Counted from the stretch's first letter, positions 8,672 through 17,357 are shown. The stretch is DNA of 64,000 bases from Mucilaginibacter mali (GCF_013283875.1 NZ_CP054139.1:5952001-6016000), one strand, 5' to 3'. The notes: generated by a model from the letters alone, not told the origin. A program made the numbers and translations.

Positions 8672-9547
8672 ATGAGTGTAAGGACAGAGTGTTGGGATAT
8701 CGCCCACGATTGGGCGAACCGGCAAGACGGAACAGGGATTGGCGCAGGTGGAAATATGCTCTATGGGGGTGGTTGTATCTATTCTTATGGTGAGCATTTT
8801 ATCATTGCTAAGCATGTTAAAAATGAGACGGGGGAAAGGGCGGTATTATTTACCGAACGAACCTACAGCCAAACTACCGCTAAACATATTGCCATCGTAC
8901 GCAACGCATCAAGCCATCTGAATATTATTTATGTGGCTGACCCTGCCTTAACCAAAGAGGAATTATTTGAGGATTGGAAAGAGCGTATTGTTACCATAGG
9001 CGAAAAGCTGGCACAGGCAAAACGCCCTCAAAAACATGCGGCTGAAATTGCCGGGTTATTCAGTGAAGCCACACGCTATGCAAACTTTTTTGGCTACGCT
9101 ATACCTGAACCGTTGGCACAGGTTGGTAACATTCGAAACAGTGCGCAATTCGCCGCTTACCTCGAAATGGACAGGGCAGAAAAAGCGGCCGAACTGGCCA
9201 AGCAAAAAAAGCGTTCACAAAAGCTACAAAAAGCCAAATTAAAGGCATGGCGGGCATTTGAAACCAACAATTACATCGGTTCTGATGGTTGGGATTATTT
9301 GCGGTGCAATGTGAATACCTGTGAGGTAGAAACGACCCAAAGTGTAACCTTTTCCCTGTTTGAGGGCAAAGCCTTGTTTGCCCAAATCACCGCCACACTC
9401 GCCAAAGGCGGCTGTAAGGATTGCGGTCAAAAATTCTTAGGGGAATACCCCATAATCGAAATCAATAAAGACCATATCCGCATCGGCTGTCATAAGGTAG
9501 CCATCAAGGAAATTAACCGATTTGCAAACCAACAGGGATGGCTATAG
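8672..9547 (+). CDS. Unknown protein of the conjugative-element cluster
   Basis: A 291-residue soluble protein. The N-terminal half (GAGGNMLYGGGCIYSYGEHFIIAKHV) is of a type often met next to ssb and PRTRC genes on Bacteroidetes plasmids and ICEs. Residues 165-195 form a charged Lys-rich helix (AELAKQKKRSQKLQKAK), and near the C-terminus there is a CKDCG pair that could bind a metal. The function is unknown. It is co-directional with ssb 24 bp upstream. Confidence 0.65.
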   Translation: MSVRTECWDIAHDWANRQDGTGIGAGGNMLYGGGCIYSYGEHFIIAKHVKNETGERAVLFTERTYSQTTAKHIAIVRNASSHLNIIYVADPALTKEELFEDWKERIVTIGEKLAQAKRPQKHAAEIAGLFSEATRYANFFGYAIPEPLAQVGNIRNSAQFAAYLEMDRAEKAAELAKQKKRSQKLQKAKLKAWRAFETNNYIGSDGWDYLRCNVNTCEVETTQSVTFSLFEGKALFAQITATLAKGGCKDCGQKFLGEYPIIEINKDHIRIGCHKVAIKEINRFANQQGWL

Positions 9548-9581
9548 GCCATCCCATTAAAAAAAGCATCATTCAACCATT

Positions 9582-9833
9582 ATGAAAACACAACACAGCT
9601 ATACAGTTCCCTGCGGCTTGCTTTTGCTTGGCATTTGCTTATTTATCCGCTACCGCATCGGTAAACGCAGGTTCAACCGCAGGGGCGTGGCAGGGTTACA
9701 GCAATTCAGCAGTTACCGCAGGTTTATCCTAACCACCACCATAGAGCAAATATTTATGATAGCAGCTAACCTGTGCGGACTGGCAGGTTTGGTTTTACTG
9801 GCTGTCTCTGGCATTAACCATTTTAAATTTTAA
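9582..9833 (+). CDS. Small membrane protein in the element cluster
   Basis: An 83-residue protein with two hydrophobic segments (about 10-24 and 58-78) separated by a strongly basic stretch (RIGKRRFNRRG). I do not recognise it. It starts 34 bp after the previous gene and ends 4 bp before PRTRC E, so it belongs to the same operon. Confidence 0.55.
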   Translation: MKTQHSYTVPCGLLLLGICLFIRYRIGKRRFNRRGVAGLQQFSSYRRFILTTTIEQIFMIAANLCGLAGLVLLAVSGINHFKF

Positions 9834-9837
9834 CAAC

Positions 9838-10434
9838 ATGAAAACGAATTTTTTTGAACAGATAGCAGGGTTACAGATTAACGGTAACCTGCTGTTAAAT
9901 ATCCACCATGATGATAAAGGTTTGTTTACCGTTTCTGCGGTTATCAAAAAGCCAAGTTTAAGCGCAGTCAATACCATACCGCCTATGCTTTGGAACGGTA
10001 CGGGTGCGGAACTGGATGAAATCTTTTTTACGCAGTTCGCCCCGCCCGCTAAAGCTACGATAGGATTGATTAACAATTTGGAAACCTACCAAAAGGAACT
10101 GGACAAAGCCAAAAAGAACGGCAAGAACGATAAGGATAAGGCAGGCAAAACCGCCGTCGCAACCGAGCCGGAAGATGATAAAGACGATGAACCGGATTTA
10201 TTCAGCGCACCTGCCGATGATACCGAAGCCAAAGCCGAGAAGAAACGCCTGTTTGATGAAGCGATGGATAAATCAAAGGAACTGGCCAAGCAAATGAAAT
10301 ATACCGAAGCGTTGGCGCAACTTCCTGACCCTGCCGATTATCCCGATAAAGCGGAACTGATTGAAAGCAGGCGCAAAGAGATTGAAGCCGGAAAAGAGAT
10401 ATACGACAAGTTAGCTAACCAATTCAAAGATTAA
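9838..10434 (+). CDS. PRTRC system protein E
   Basis: A 198-residue protein. The N-terminal domain (FFEQIAGLQINGNLLLNI, later PPMLWNGTGAELDE) is the PRTRC-E pattern. The middle is highly charged and acidic (KDKAGKT...EPEDDKDDEPDLF) and the C-terminal third is helical. PRTRC genes form a conserved cluster of unknown function on plasmids and integrative elements. Here it is followed directly by PRTRC C, the usual order. Confidence 0.8.
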   Translation: MKTNFFEQIAGLQINGNLLLNIHHDDKGLFTVSAVIKKPSLSAVNTIPPMLWNGTGAELDEIFFTQFAPPAKATIGLINNLETYQKELDKAKKNGKNDKDKAGKTAVATEPEDDKDDEPDLFSAPADDTEAKAEKKRLFDEAMDKSKELAKQMKYTEALAQLPDPADYPDKAELIESRRKEIEAGKEIYDKLANQFKD

Positions 10435-10443
10435 GCCATCGTC

Positions 10444-10659
10444 ATGAAAACACTGATTTTACCGAGGATATTCCTGCACAAGGAGAACGGGCAGGAAATC
10501 CGATTGACCGACCCCAACGACAATTTCACCATCACCGATGTACAGAACTTTTTCGCCGGAACGTACCCCGTATTGACGAATGCAAAAGTTATCGGGCCGG
10601 AAATCATCAACGATGAAGCGGTTTACCGCTTTGAAAGCACGATGGGAACGAAAGGATAG
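10444..10659 (+). CDS. PRTRC system protein C
   Basis: A 71-residue protein with the PRTRC-C pattern: a start resembling LPRIFLHKENGQEIRL followed by DPNDNFTITDVQNFFAGTYP. It is full length and 9 bp after PRTRC E. The other members normally found downstream (for example F, B, A and the ThiF-like protein) are absent, because the cluster is interrupted about 50 bp later. Confidence 0.8.
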   Translation: MKTLILPRIFLHKENGQEIRLTDPNDNFTITDVQNFFAGTYPVLTNAKVIGPEIINDEAVYRFESTMGTKG

Positions 10660-11236
10660 CCATGAAAAAGCAAGTAATTAACCGGGTAATCAAAATCAAC
10701 ACCAAAAGATAGGTAACCAGGCGGGTTTCGGGAGGTTTATCATTCAATATTGCGTGAAAATGAGCCCGATAACGTTTGTAAAGGTCTTTGGAAATATTTA
10801 CCGTATCATCGATCCTTCCCCAGAGATGGACCTGCTCACAAAATGAGTTGTAAAAATAAAAATGATCAAAGTTTTCGCTTTGAATGTCCATTACGTTACC
10901 ATAAATAAATTTTACATTATCCAATCTGGTAAATGCTCTTAACCGATCAGCCTCTTTAACAAGATATTCCCGGTGTTCTATACCGTAAAAGGTCGCTTCG
11001 GGATGAAGGCTTCCGGCGGCGATACAAAACTTGCCTGCCCCACTGCCGATATCGAGTATGCGCGCTCCGGGCGAAGCAAGAAAATCAGCTGCTGCTTTAG
11101 CCACATTCAAAGGCGACCAGTGGACAGCTGATAAGGCATTAACGATTGGCGGGTACATTTTATCGAAAACATTATCTGTACGTATACGAGTTGCTTTGGA
11201 GCCTATGCTCCGTGGACGGGTAATATCAATGGTCAT
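10607..11236 (-). pseudogene. Class I SAM methyltransferase, C-terminally truncated (MT1)
   Basis: A sister of the two methyltransferases at 12347 and 12923. It shares the ILDIGSGAGKFCIAA SAM-binding motif and the FDHFYFYNSF block. Similarity follows the sisters until ETRLVTY (codon ending at 10709), after which the sequence diverges completely and runs into the PRTRC remnant before stopping at 10607. About 30 C-terminal residues are thus lost. An upstream in-frame start at 11347 is less likely, because similarity begins near the ATG at 11236. A TGAY-N4-RTCA box lies about 200 bp upstream, so the promoter seems preserved. Confidence 0.7.
10662..10712 (+). pseudogene. Truncated start of the next PRTRC-cluster gene, at the junction
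   Basis: A start codon 2 bp after PRTRC C opens a reading frame (MKKQVINRVIK...) that stops after 16 codons. At about 10709 the sequence becomes the inside of a methyltransferase gene on the other strand. This is best read as the beginning of a third gene of the cluster cut by a recombination event. The identity of the lost gene cannot be told. Confidence 0.4.
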
Positions 11237-11432
11237 TACTGTCAGATTTGATGAAAGGCACAATTTACATTTACTGTTTGGCAAGATTAAAATTGTTGTA
11301 GCGAAAGGTTCGCGTTGCCAACTTGCGGCTCCAGAAAGGAACAGCAAAAGATATTTATGGTGCGGACTTTAGGCATCAACAAATATGCGGCAATTCGTCG
11401 ACCATAAGGGGGAAAGAGATCAGTCAGAGAAC

Positions 11433-11444
11433 TGATTTTTATCA
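11433..11444 (-). promoter_or_regulatory. Crp/Fnr-type box upstream of MT1
   Basis: TGAT-TTTT-ATCA with symmetrical flanks (CTGATTTTTATCAG). On the minus strand, CATATTTG at 11387-11380 is a near-consensus -7 element whose spacing puts the box centre about 63.5 bp upstream of the inferred start. The same spacing recurs at several other boxes in this window. The box also lies just beyond the 3' end of the crp gene. Confidence 0.6.
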
Positions 11445-11454
11445 GTTTTTTATA

Positions 11455-12162
11455 TTAACGATAGTTAGCCCGCTTGACGAGCAATTTGATATCTTTTATC
11501 ATGATCTTTCTGCCTTCGGTATCCAGAATACCTTCTGTTTTAAATTCTTTTAGCAAGCGAATGACGTTTTCCTGGGCAATGCCCGCGATGTTGGCCAGGT
11601 CGGAACGAGAGATATTTAAGATGACTTCCTGATCCGTAAAATGGGCGCTTTTATATTTCTCCCGGAGAACGATAAGTGCTATAGCCAGGCGTTCCGGGCC
11701 GGTGCGCTGTGCAAACACCGAGATACTGTTCGATAGCACGGTAAATTCATGGCTCAGGGCTTTCAAGAGTTTTTGCATGAAACGAGGCGAGCCTGATAAA
11801 GCAGCGAAGAAATCTTCCTTTGGAATAAAGGAAACTAAACTTTCTTCCAGGGCCGCAGCAGAATCGGGGTAACGCTCTTCGGAAAGTACCGCGTGATAAC
11901 CGATGAGTTCACCCTGGTCAGCTACATAGATGATCTGCTCTTTGCCAATCTGATCTACTTTATACTTTTTGACCTTACCGCTCCTGATCAAAAAAATACC
12001 GGACGGAACTGAACCCTCACGGAAAATAACATCACCTTTTTGGTAACGATTTTCCGATTGGTGGCTGATTAATCTATTATATTCTTCTTCCGAAAGAACG
12101 CTTAATACGGATTGTGTCGTAAAATTCCAGCGATCAATCGGGAAAATTCCCGATATACTCAT
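11455..12162 (-). CDS. Crp/Fnr family transcriptional regulator
   Basis: A 235-residue regulator: cNMP-binding-like beta-roll (about residues 25-130, with GDVIFREGSVPSGIFLIRSGKVKKY), dimerisation helix, and a winged-helix domain with recognition helix around IAQENVIRLLKEF. The Glu and Arg of the recognition helix (E-x-x-x-R), which read TGA...TCA half-sites in this family, are present. There are no cysteines, so it is not an Fe-S FNR; sensing by haem, NO or a small ligand is possible. A TGAT-N4-ATCA palindrome overlaps the -33 region of its own promoter. Candidate regulator of the boxes catalogued in this window. Confidence 0.85.
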   Translation of the reverse strand: MSISGIFPIDRWNFTTQSVLSVLSEEEYNRLISHQSENRYQKGDVIFREGSVPSGIFLIRSGKVKKYKVDQIGKEQIIYVADQGELIGYHAVLSEERYPDSAAALEESLVSFIPKEDFFAALSGSPRFMQKLLKALSHEFTVLSNSISVFAQRTGPERLAIALIVLREKYKSAHFTDQEVILNISRSDLANIAGIAQENVIRLLKEFKTEGILDTEGRKIMIKDIKLLVKRANYR

Positions 12163-12189
12163 ATTGCAAAGTTACGATAATATTAAAAA

Positions 12190-12203
12190 CTGATAAAAAT
12201 CAG
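12190..12203. promoter_or_regulatory. Crp/Fnr-type palindrome between crp and the methyltransferase operon
   Basis: CTGAT-AAAA-ATCAG, a perfect 5+5 inverted repeat. Towards crp, a -7 element (TAACTTTG on the minus strand, 12174-12167) places the box centre about 34 bp upstream of the inferred start, where binding would block RNA polymerase (autorepression). Towards the right, TACATTTG at 12249-12256 places it about 64 bp upstream of the methyltransferase transcript, a position used for activation. Confidence 0.65.
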
Positions 12204-12248
12204 ATTCTGTATTGATGTAATTCCAATAAATAGCCGGTATTACCCCGG

Positions 12249-12256
12249 TACATTTG
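12249..12256 (+). promoter_or_regulatory. -7 element TACATTTG of the methyltransferase operon
   Basis: Exact TAnnTTTG match about 90 bp before the ATG at 12347. No -33 TTG was seen at the normal distance, which fits an activator-dependent promoter with the palindrome at 12190-12203. Confidence 0.5.
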
Positions 12257-12346
12257 TATGTGATTACTGCATTTCCCCATTCACCCTTTCCGCCGGAGCC
12301 GGAGGATAATAAATCATTAAAAGCACCTTATAAAAGAAGAAATCCT

Positions 12347-12922
12347 ATGGATTGTTTTTTTCGCACGGATGCTGATTTTGACTGGATTTATCCCGAACAT
12401 TTTCAACTGATGTCGCAAAAGCAGTGGACGCCACTTCAGGTGGCAAAATCAGCCGCAGGTTATCTAAACGTTAAGGGGGCGAAGATTTTGGATATCGGTA
12501 GCGGAATTGGAAAATTTTGCCTTACGGCTGCACATTTGTATCCTGACTCTCATTTCTTCGGGGTAGAACAAAGGCATGAATTGGTGCATTATGCCAAAAT
12601 TGCCAAGAATTACCTGCGGTTAGAAAATATCAGCTTTATTCATGCTAACATCACTCAAGTAAATTTTAAAGAGTTTGATCATTTTTATTTCTATAATTCA
12701 TTTTATGAAAATATTGACAGGGAGAATGCCATCGACGATTCGATAGAGACTTCCTATAGTCTTTATGATTATTACACCCAGTATCTGCAATCCGTTTTGA
12801 AGGATAAACCATCCGGTACCAGGGTAGTCACCTATCAAAGCCTGGGTGAGATATTACCCGATGGATATAAACAGATAGAATCATCCCATTTTACCTTACT
12901 TCGGTTATGGATCAAAGAATAA
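12347..12922 (+). CDS. Class I SAM-dependent methyltransferase (MT2)
   Basis: A 191-residue protein starting MDCFFRTDADFDWIYPEHF. It has the SAM motif ILDIGSGIGKFCLTAA (about residues 48-63), an acidic residue after strand 2 (GVEQRHE), and FDHFYFYNSFYENI, which carries an Asn-containing motif IV somewhat like Dot1-type enzymes. The ATG at 12347 follows an AAGAAG ribosome site; an upstream TTG extension lacks similarity to the sister genes. Its stop is followed without a gap by the start of MT3. Substrate unknown; neighbouring lipid genes make a small molecule plausible. Confidence 0.75.
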   Translation: MDCFFRTDADFDWIYPEHFQLMSQKQWTPLQVAKSAAGYLNVKGAKILDIGSGIGKFCLTAAHLYPDSHFFGVEQRHELVHYAKIAKNYLRLENISFIHANITQVNFKEFDHFYFYNSFYENIDRENAIDDSIETSYSLYDYYTQYLQSVLKDKPSGTRVVTYQSLGEILPDGYKQIESSHFTLLRLWIKE

Positions 12923-13567
12923 ATGAAATTTTTAAGCCTGAAAACCTATTTTAAACATAACGCGCTTCCACAAATGTACAGTGATACGATAAATATTTCC
13001 TATTTCCGCAAAGATGCGGCTTTTGATACTTTATACCCCCAGCACATTCGTGAATTATCACAAATGCACTGGACTGCTTTGGATATTGCGCTCGAAGCGA
13101 GTAATTTTCTGGCCTCACCTGGTGCAAGAATATTGGATATCGGGAGCGGAGTTGGCAAATTTTGCATCGCGGCCGGGGTCTATCATCCGGACAGTCATTT
13201 TTTTGGTGTTGAGCAGCGAAAAGAATTGTTTACCTATGCCAAAGCTGCACAAGAAGAGGTCAGTGTAGAAAATGTTCATTTCAGTTATGGTAACCTGACG
13301 GAATTGAATTATGAGAACTATGATCATTTTTATTTTTACAATTCCTTTTACGAAAATATTGAACCGGGCAGCCGTATCGATTATTCAGTAAAAACGTCTT
13401 TCGAACTTTATAATCGATATACAGAGTTCATTCACGAAATGCTGAGCAGCCGTCCGGCAGGAACAAAGCTGGCCGCATATCATGCGCCGGACAAACAAAT
13501 CCCGGCATCTTATAAATTAACAGATAATTCTTACAGCAGGTTCCTGAAGTTGTGGGTAAAAGAATAG
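12923..13567 (+). CDS. Class I SAM-dependent methyltransferase (MT3)
   Basis: A 214-residue sister of MT2 with ILDIGSGVGKFCIAA and DHFYFYNSFYENI at equivalent places. The ATG lies directly after the MT2 stop (TAAATG), so translation is coupled. A shorter start at the Met of MYSDTINISYF (codon 18) would match MT2's length better and cannot be excluded. MT1, MT2 and MT3 form a local paralogous family, so the truncated MT1 may be a relic of an older duplication. Confidence 0.75.
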   Translation: MKFLSLKTYFKHNALPQMYSDTINISYFRKDAAFDTLYPQHIRELSQMHWTALDIALEASNFLASPGARILDIGSGVGKFCIAAGVYHPDSHFFGVEQRKELFTYAKAAQEEVSVENVHFSYGNLTELNYENYDHFYFYNSFYENIEPGSRIDYSVKTSFELYNRYTEFIHEMLSSRPAGTKLAAYHAPDKQIPASYKLTDNSYSRFLKLWVKE

Positions 13568-13648
13568 TGAGTTGGTTTCAGGCCCTGCTGTAAGTATATA
13601 ATATAAAGCCGCATCGGCTGATCATAGCTATGCAGATTAACCAATTAA

Positions 13649-14059
13649 ATGGATAAAACACCGAAATCGTGGGCGATGCTGCATGCCAAATGCCCACGTT
13701 GCAGACGTGGGAATATGTTCGAGGGGGGTATGTACAGTTTCAGCTCTAACCGGGTCAATATCAATTGCCCAAATTGCAGAATGATCTTCGAGATCGAGCC
13801 GGGTTATTTTTATGCGGCAATGTATGTAAGTTATGCCCTTAATATTATGGAGGGTGGTTTAATTTGTTATTTGACCTATTTGATCACCGGCAATAGTGAT
13901 TCTCCCTGGCTGTATGTATCTACGATCATGATCGGGTTATTCGCCCTTTCACCGATTAATTTTAGATATTCCAGAGTGTTTCTTCTGTATTGGCTGTCGC
14001 CCAAAGTCCATTATCACCCGGATTTGGATAGACCGCGAACAAAAGACCATGACCGTTAA
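13649..14059 (+). CDS. DUF983 family zinc-ribbon membrane protein
   Basis: A 136-residue protein with an N-terminal zinc ribbon (CPRC at 16-19 and CPNC near 40-43), followed by two transmembrane helices (about 57-78 and 88-106). This is the DUF983 arrangement, a family of unknown function common in Bacteroidetes and alpha-proteobacteria. It is co-directional with the methyltransferases and 24 bp before the first oxoamine synthase, so probably part of the same transcription unit. Confidence 0.8.
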   Translation: MDKTPKSWAMLHAKCPRCRRGNMFEGGMYSFSSNRVNINCPNCRMIFEIEPGYFYAAMYVSYALNIMEGGLICYLTYLITGNSDSPWLYVSTIMIGLFALSPINFRYSRVFLLYWLSPKVHYHPDLDRPRTKDHDR

Positions 14060-14083
14060 AAGTATATTGAATTATAAGAAATT

Positions 14084-15361
14084 ATGAATTTATTAGAGAA
14101 AACATTATCAAAATTAGGGCCCCTGGGTTCGCACGCGCATTATGCCCACGGGTACTTCGCCTATCCTAAACTGGAAGGCGAACTGGGCACTAAAATGTTT
14201 TTTAACGGTAAAGAAAAGCTGGTATGGAGCTTAAATAATTACCTGGGTCTTGCCAGTCATCCGGAAGTGCGTAAAGCGGATGAGGAAGGGACAAAACAAT
14301 ATGGACTGGCCTATCCGATGGGTGCCCGTATGATGACTGGAAACTCTGCTTTACATGAATTATTGGAGAAAAATTTGAGTGAGTTCGTACATAAACAGGA
14401 TACTTTTCTGCTTAATTATGGTTATCAGGGAATGGTTTCAATAATAGACAGCTTGGTAGACCGTCACGATGTGATCGTCTACGATTCAGAATCTCACGCC
14501 TGCATTATTGATGGCTGTCGCTTACATCCCGGTAAACGATTTGTATTTAAGCATAATGACATGGCTGATTTTAAAAAGCAGCTGGACAGAGCAGAGAAAC
14601 TGACCGCAATTAGTAACGGTGGCATCCTGGTGATTACTGAAGGGGTATTCGGCATGCGCGGTGATCAGGGCAAACTCAAAGAGATCGCTTTGTTAAAAAA
14701 GTCTCACGATTTTACCCTAATGGTTGACGACGCGCACGGTATCGGCGTAATGGGTAAGACAGGTGCGGGGACTGGCGAAGAACAAGACGTACAAGAATTT
14801 ATCGATCTGTATTTCGGAACGTTCGCTAAATCATTTGCCGCGATTGGGGCGTTCGTATCCGGCAAAAAAGAGGTCATTCAATATCTGCGGTACAATATGC
14901 GTTCACAAATTTATGCAAAAGCATTGCCTATGCCTATAGTTTACGGGCTATGTCAGCGCCTGCAAATAATTAGGGAGCACCCTGAGCTGCGCATTAAGTT
15001 ATGGCAAAACACGCGTGAATTGCAGGAGGGATTGACGGAAGCAGGCCTGGATATCGGCAATACGGAGTCGCCTGTAACACCCGTTTATTTGCAGGGATCG
15101 ATTAAAGCGGCAACAAGACTGGTGGAAGACCTTCGGGAAAATTATGACATATTTTGTTCAATGGTGGTTTATCCGGTAGTTCCGCAGGGAGTAATCATTT
15201 TGCGGCTCATACCCACTGCCGTTCACACGTTCCAACAGGTATACAAAACCATTAATGCTTTTAAAGAAATCCGTGAAAATTTAATTGGGGGTGTTTATGA
15301 CCGTTCTGAAAAACCGATACAGGTGATAAATCAAATTTTAACTAGTAACCTATGCCAGTAG
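14084..15361 (+). CDS. Alpha-oxoamine synthase family PLP enzyme (AOS1)
   Basis: A 425-residue PLP-dependent enzyme of the family that joins an amino acid to an acyl-CoA (serine palmitoyltransferase, AKB ligase, KAPA synthase). Visible residues: His138 in ESHACIIDG, the DDAHG motif (215-219) and PLP-Lys249 in TFAKSFAAIGAF. The N-terminal 30 residues (GPLGSHAHYAHGYFAYPKLEG) differ from serine palmitoyltransferase. It resembles a second Bacteroidetes subgroup whose product is not clear from sequence; cysteate acyltransferase (capnine-forming) is one possibility, by inference only. It overlaps pckA by 10 bp. Confidence 0.75.
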   Translation: MNLLEKTLSKLGPLGSHAHYAHGYFAYPKLEGELGTKMFFNGKEKLVWSLNNYLGLASHPEVRKADEEGTKQYGLAYPMGARMMTGNSALHELLEKNLSEFVHKQDTFLLNYGYQGMVSIIDSLVDRHDVIVYDSESHACIIDGCRLHPGKRFVFKHNDMADFKKQLDRAEKLTAISNGGILVITEGVFGMRGDQGKLKEIALLKKSHDFTLMVDDAHGIGVMGKTGAGTGEEQDVQEFIDLYFGTFAKSFAAIGAFVSGKKEVIQYLRYNMRSQIYAKALPMPIVYGLCQRLQIIREHPELRIKLWQNTRELQEGLTEAGLDIGNTESPVTPVYLQGSIKAATRLVEDLRENYDIFCSMVVYPVVPQGVIILRLIPTAVHTFQQVYKTINAFKEIRENLIGGVYDRSEKPIQVINQILTSNLCQ

Positions 15362-16941
15362 AACTGCCTTTTTCCCTCGCTTACCTGGGACTTAAAAATA
15401 AGGACATCCGCAGAAATCTTCCGGTTTCTGAACTGGTAAGGCAAACCCTTAGCACCAAGCAAGGGTTTATGGCCGATTCCGGCGCGGTAATGTGTGATAC
15501 AGGGGTTTTCACAGGCCGGGCACCCAAAGATAAATTCATCGTAAATGATGAAACAACCGAATACCTGGTATGGTGGGGCGAGGTTAACCAATCCTTCTCA
15601 AAATCGGGTTTTGAGCAACTTTATCAAAAAGTCCTCGTTTACCTGGCGAACAAAACATTATATATCAATGACGGTTACGCCTGCGCGGCAGACGCTTACC
15701 GCATTAATTTAAGGGTAATAACTGAATATCCCTGGCAAGCTTTATTCGCCAATAACCTGTTTTTAAGATTAAAAGAAAGCGAATTAGCAGATTTTAACGA
15801 AGACTGGCTGATCATTTCAGTACCAGGATTTTTTGCGACCCCTCATCAGGATGGCACCAATTCATCTAATTTCACCATCATCAATTTTGAAAAGAAGGTA
15901 ATTCTGATCGGCGGAACCGCTTATACCGGCGAAATTAAGAAAGCAGTTTTCACAGTACTGAATTACCTGTTACCTCAAAAAAGGGTGTTACCAATGCATT
16001 GCAGCGCCAATATCGGCCTTGATGGTCAGACCGCACTTTTCTTCGGATTGTCAGGTACTGGTAAAACTACGCTTTCTGCGGATGCGGAGCGTCAACTGAT
16101 CGGCGACGATGAACATGGCTGGGACGATAACCAAATTTTTAATTTTGAAGGGGGGTGTTATGCCAAGTGCGTCAACCTGACCAGGGCAAAAGAGCCCCAA
16201 ATTTACAAGGCGATCAAATATGGGACCTTACTGGAAAACACCAGTTTCTTCCCCGAGAGTAATCAGGTGAACTTTGCCGATATTACAGAAACCGAAAATA
16301 CCAGGGCAGCTTACCCCATCCATAATATGGATAATGTTGCTGTTCCATCTATCGGAAAAAGCCCTAAAAATATTTTCTTTTTGACCAATGATGCTTTTGG
16401 CGTACTGCCGCCTATATCAAAGTTGACGGCAGATCAGGCCATATATCATTTTATTTCCGGATACACTGCAAAAGTCGCCGGCACAGAAGTTGGGATCAAA
16501 CAACCAATCACTACTTTTTCGGCTTGCTATGCAAAACCATTCCTCCCATTGCACCCGATGACGTATGCACTTATGCTGGGCAAAAAACTTAAAAAAGAAA
16601 AAATCAACGTTTGGCTGGTCAATACGGGCTGGACAGGCGGGAACTACGGCACTGGTCAGCGCATAGCGCTGGCATACACCCGCGCGCTGATCAAAGCGGC
16701 ATTATCGGGTGATCTTAATACAGTAGAATATGGTATAGATATTACCTTCGGGTTGTCCTTTCCAAAAACTTGTCCTAATGTGCCACAAGAAATGCTCAAT
16801 CCTGAAACCAATTGGGCTGATAATTCACAATACCGGGTAACTGCTAAAATTCTTGCGTTGGCATTCACCAAAAATTTCAATCAATATAAGAATTACGCAG
16901 CTGAAACGATTGTACAGGCAGGCCCGCGGGTTAGTATATAA
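15352..16941 (+). CDS. pckA: Phosphoenolpyruvate carboxykinase (ATP)
   Basis: The 529-residue protein is complete and shows the ATP-type PEPCK signatures: GRAPKDKF near residue 55, P-loop GLSGTGKTTL with Lys238, kinase-2 motif DDEHGWDDNQIFNFEGGCYAK, and TNDAFGVLPP. It converts oxaloacetate to PEP, normally in gluconeogenesis. The placement inside a lipid-like cluster, overlapping AOS1 by 10 bp and followed by GcvH, is unusual. It may be a second copy, or may feed PEP to a pathway encoded here. Confidence 0.92.
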   Translation: MPVELPFSLAYLGLKNKDIRRNLPVSELVRQTLSTKQGFMADSGAVMCDTGVFTGRAPKDKFIVNDETTEYLVWWGEVNQSFSKSGFEQLYQKVLVYLANKTLYINDGYACAADAYRINLRVITEYPWQALFANNLFLRLKESELADFNEDWLIISVPGFFATPHQDGTNSSNFTIINFEKKVILIGGTAYTGEIKKAVFTVLNYLLPQKRVLPMHCSANIGLDGQTALFFGLSGTGKTTLSADAERQLIGDDEHGWDDNQIFNFEGGCYAKCVNLTRAKEPQIYKAIKYGTLLENTSFFPESNQVNFADITETENTRAAYPIHNMDNVAVPSIGKSPKNIFFLTNDAFGVLPPISKLTADQAIYHFISGYTAKVAGTEVGIKQPITTFSACYAKPFLPLHPMTYALMLGKKLKKEKINVWLVNTGWTGGNYGTGQRIALAYTRALIKAALSGDLNTVEYGIDITFGLSFPKTCPNVPQEMLNPETNWADNSQYRVTAKILALAFTKNFNQYKNYAAETIVQAGPRVSI

Positions 16942-16976
16942 ACCATTTATAATAATTAAAAAAATCATTTAACGAT

Positions 16977-17357
16977 ATGAATTTTCCAGCAGAACTACTT
17001 TACACAAAAGATCATGAATGGATCAGCTTTGAGGACGGTTATGCCCTGGTAGGCATCACTGATTTTGCGCAAAAAGAATTAGGCGATATTGTGTACCTGG
17101 ACATTCCCTCACTTAATACAATGGTGAATAAAGAAGATGTATTCGGCACAGTGGAGGCCGTAAAAACTGTTTCCGATCTATTTATGCCCATTACTGGCCA
17201 AATCCTGGAAGTAAACCCTGTGATCGATAAAAACCCGGAATTGATTAACCAGGAACCTTACGCGACCTGGCTGGTTAAAGTAGCGCCGCCAGATGACGCA
17301 ACCGATAAATCAGCGTTGCTTAGTGCGGAAGAATATAAAGAAATCATCGGTCATTAA
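16977..17357 (+). CDS. gcvH: Glycine cleavage system H protein (orphan)
   Basis: A 126-residue lipoyl-carrier protein with lipoylation site Lys63 in the VEAVKTVSD motif, full length and with all family landmarks (YTKDHEW, GITDFAQKELGDIVY). GcvT and GcvP are not in the window, so it is either a spare copy or serves as a lipoyl carrier for another reaction. It lies 35 bp after pckA in the same direction. Confidence 0.9.
   Translation: MNFPAELLYTKDHEWISFEDGYALVGITDFAQKELGDIVYLDIPSLNTMVNKEDVFGTVEAVKTVSDLFMPITGQILEVNPVIDKNPELINQEPYATWLVKVAPPDDATDKSALLSAEEYKEIIGH

Noticed and set aside
9100..10440. Possible complete conjugative element
   Set aside because: No integrase, relaxase, tra genes or attachment site were seen; only ssb, PRTRC E/C and accessory genes are present.
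15352..17357. PckA and GcvH as mobile-element cargo
   Set aside because: Base composition and motifs look ordinary and no element boundary flanks them directly.
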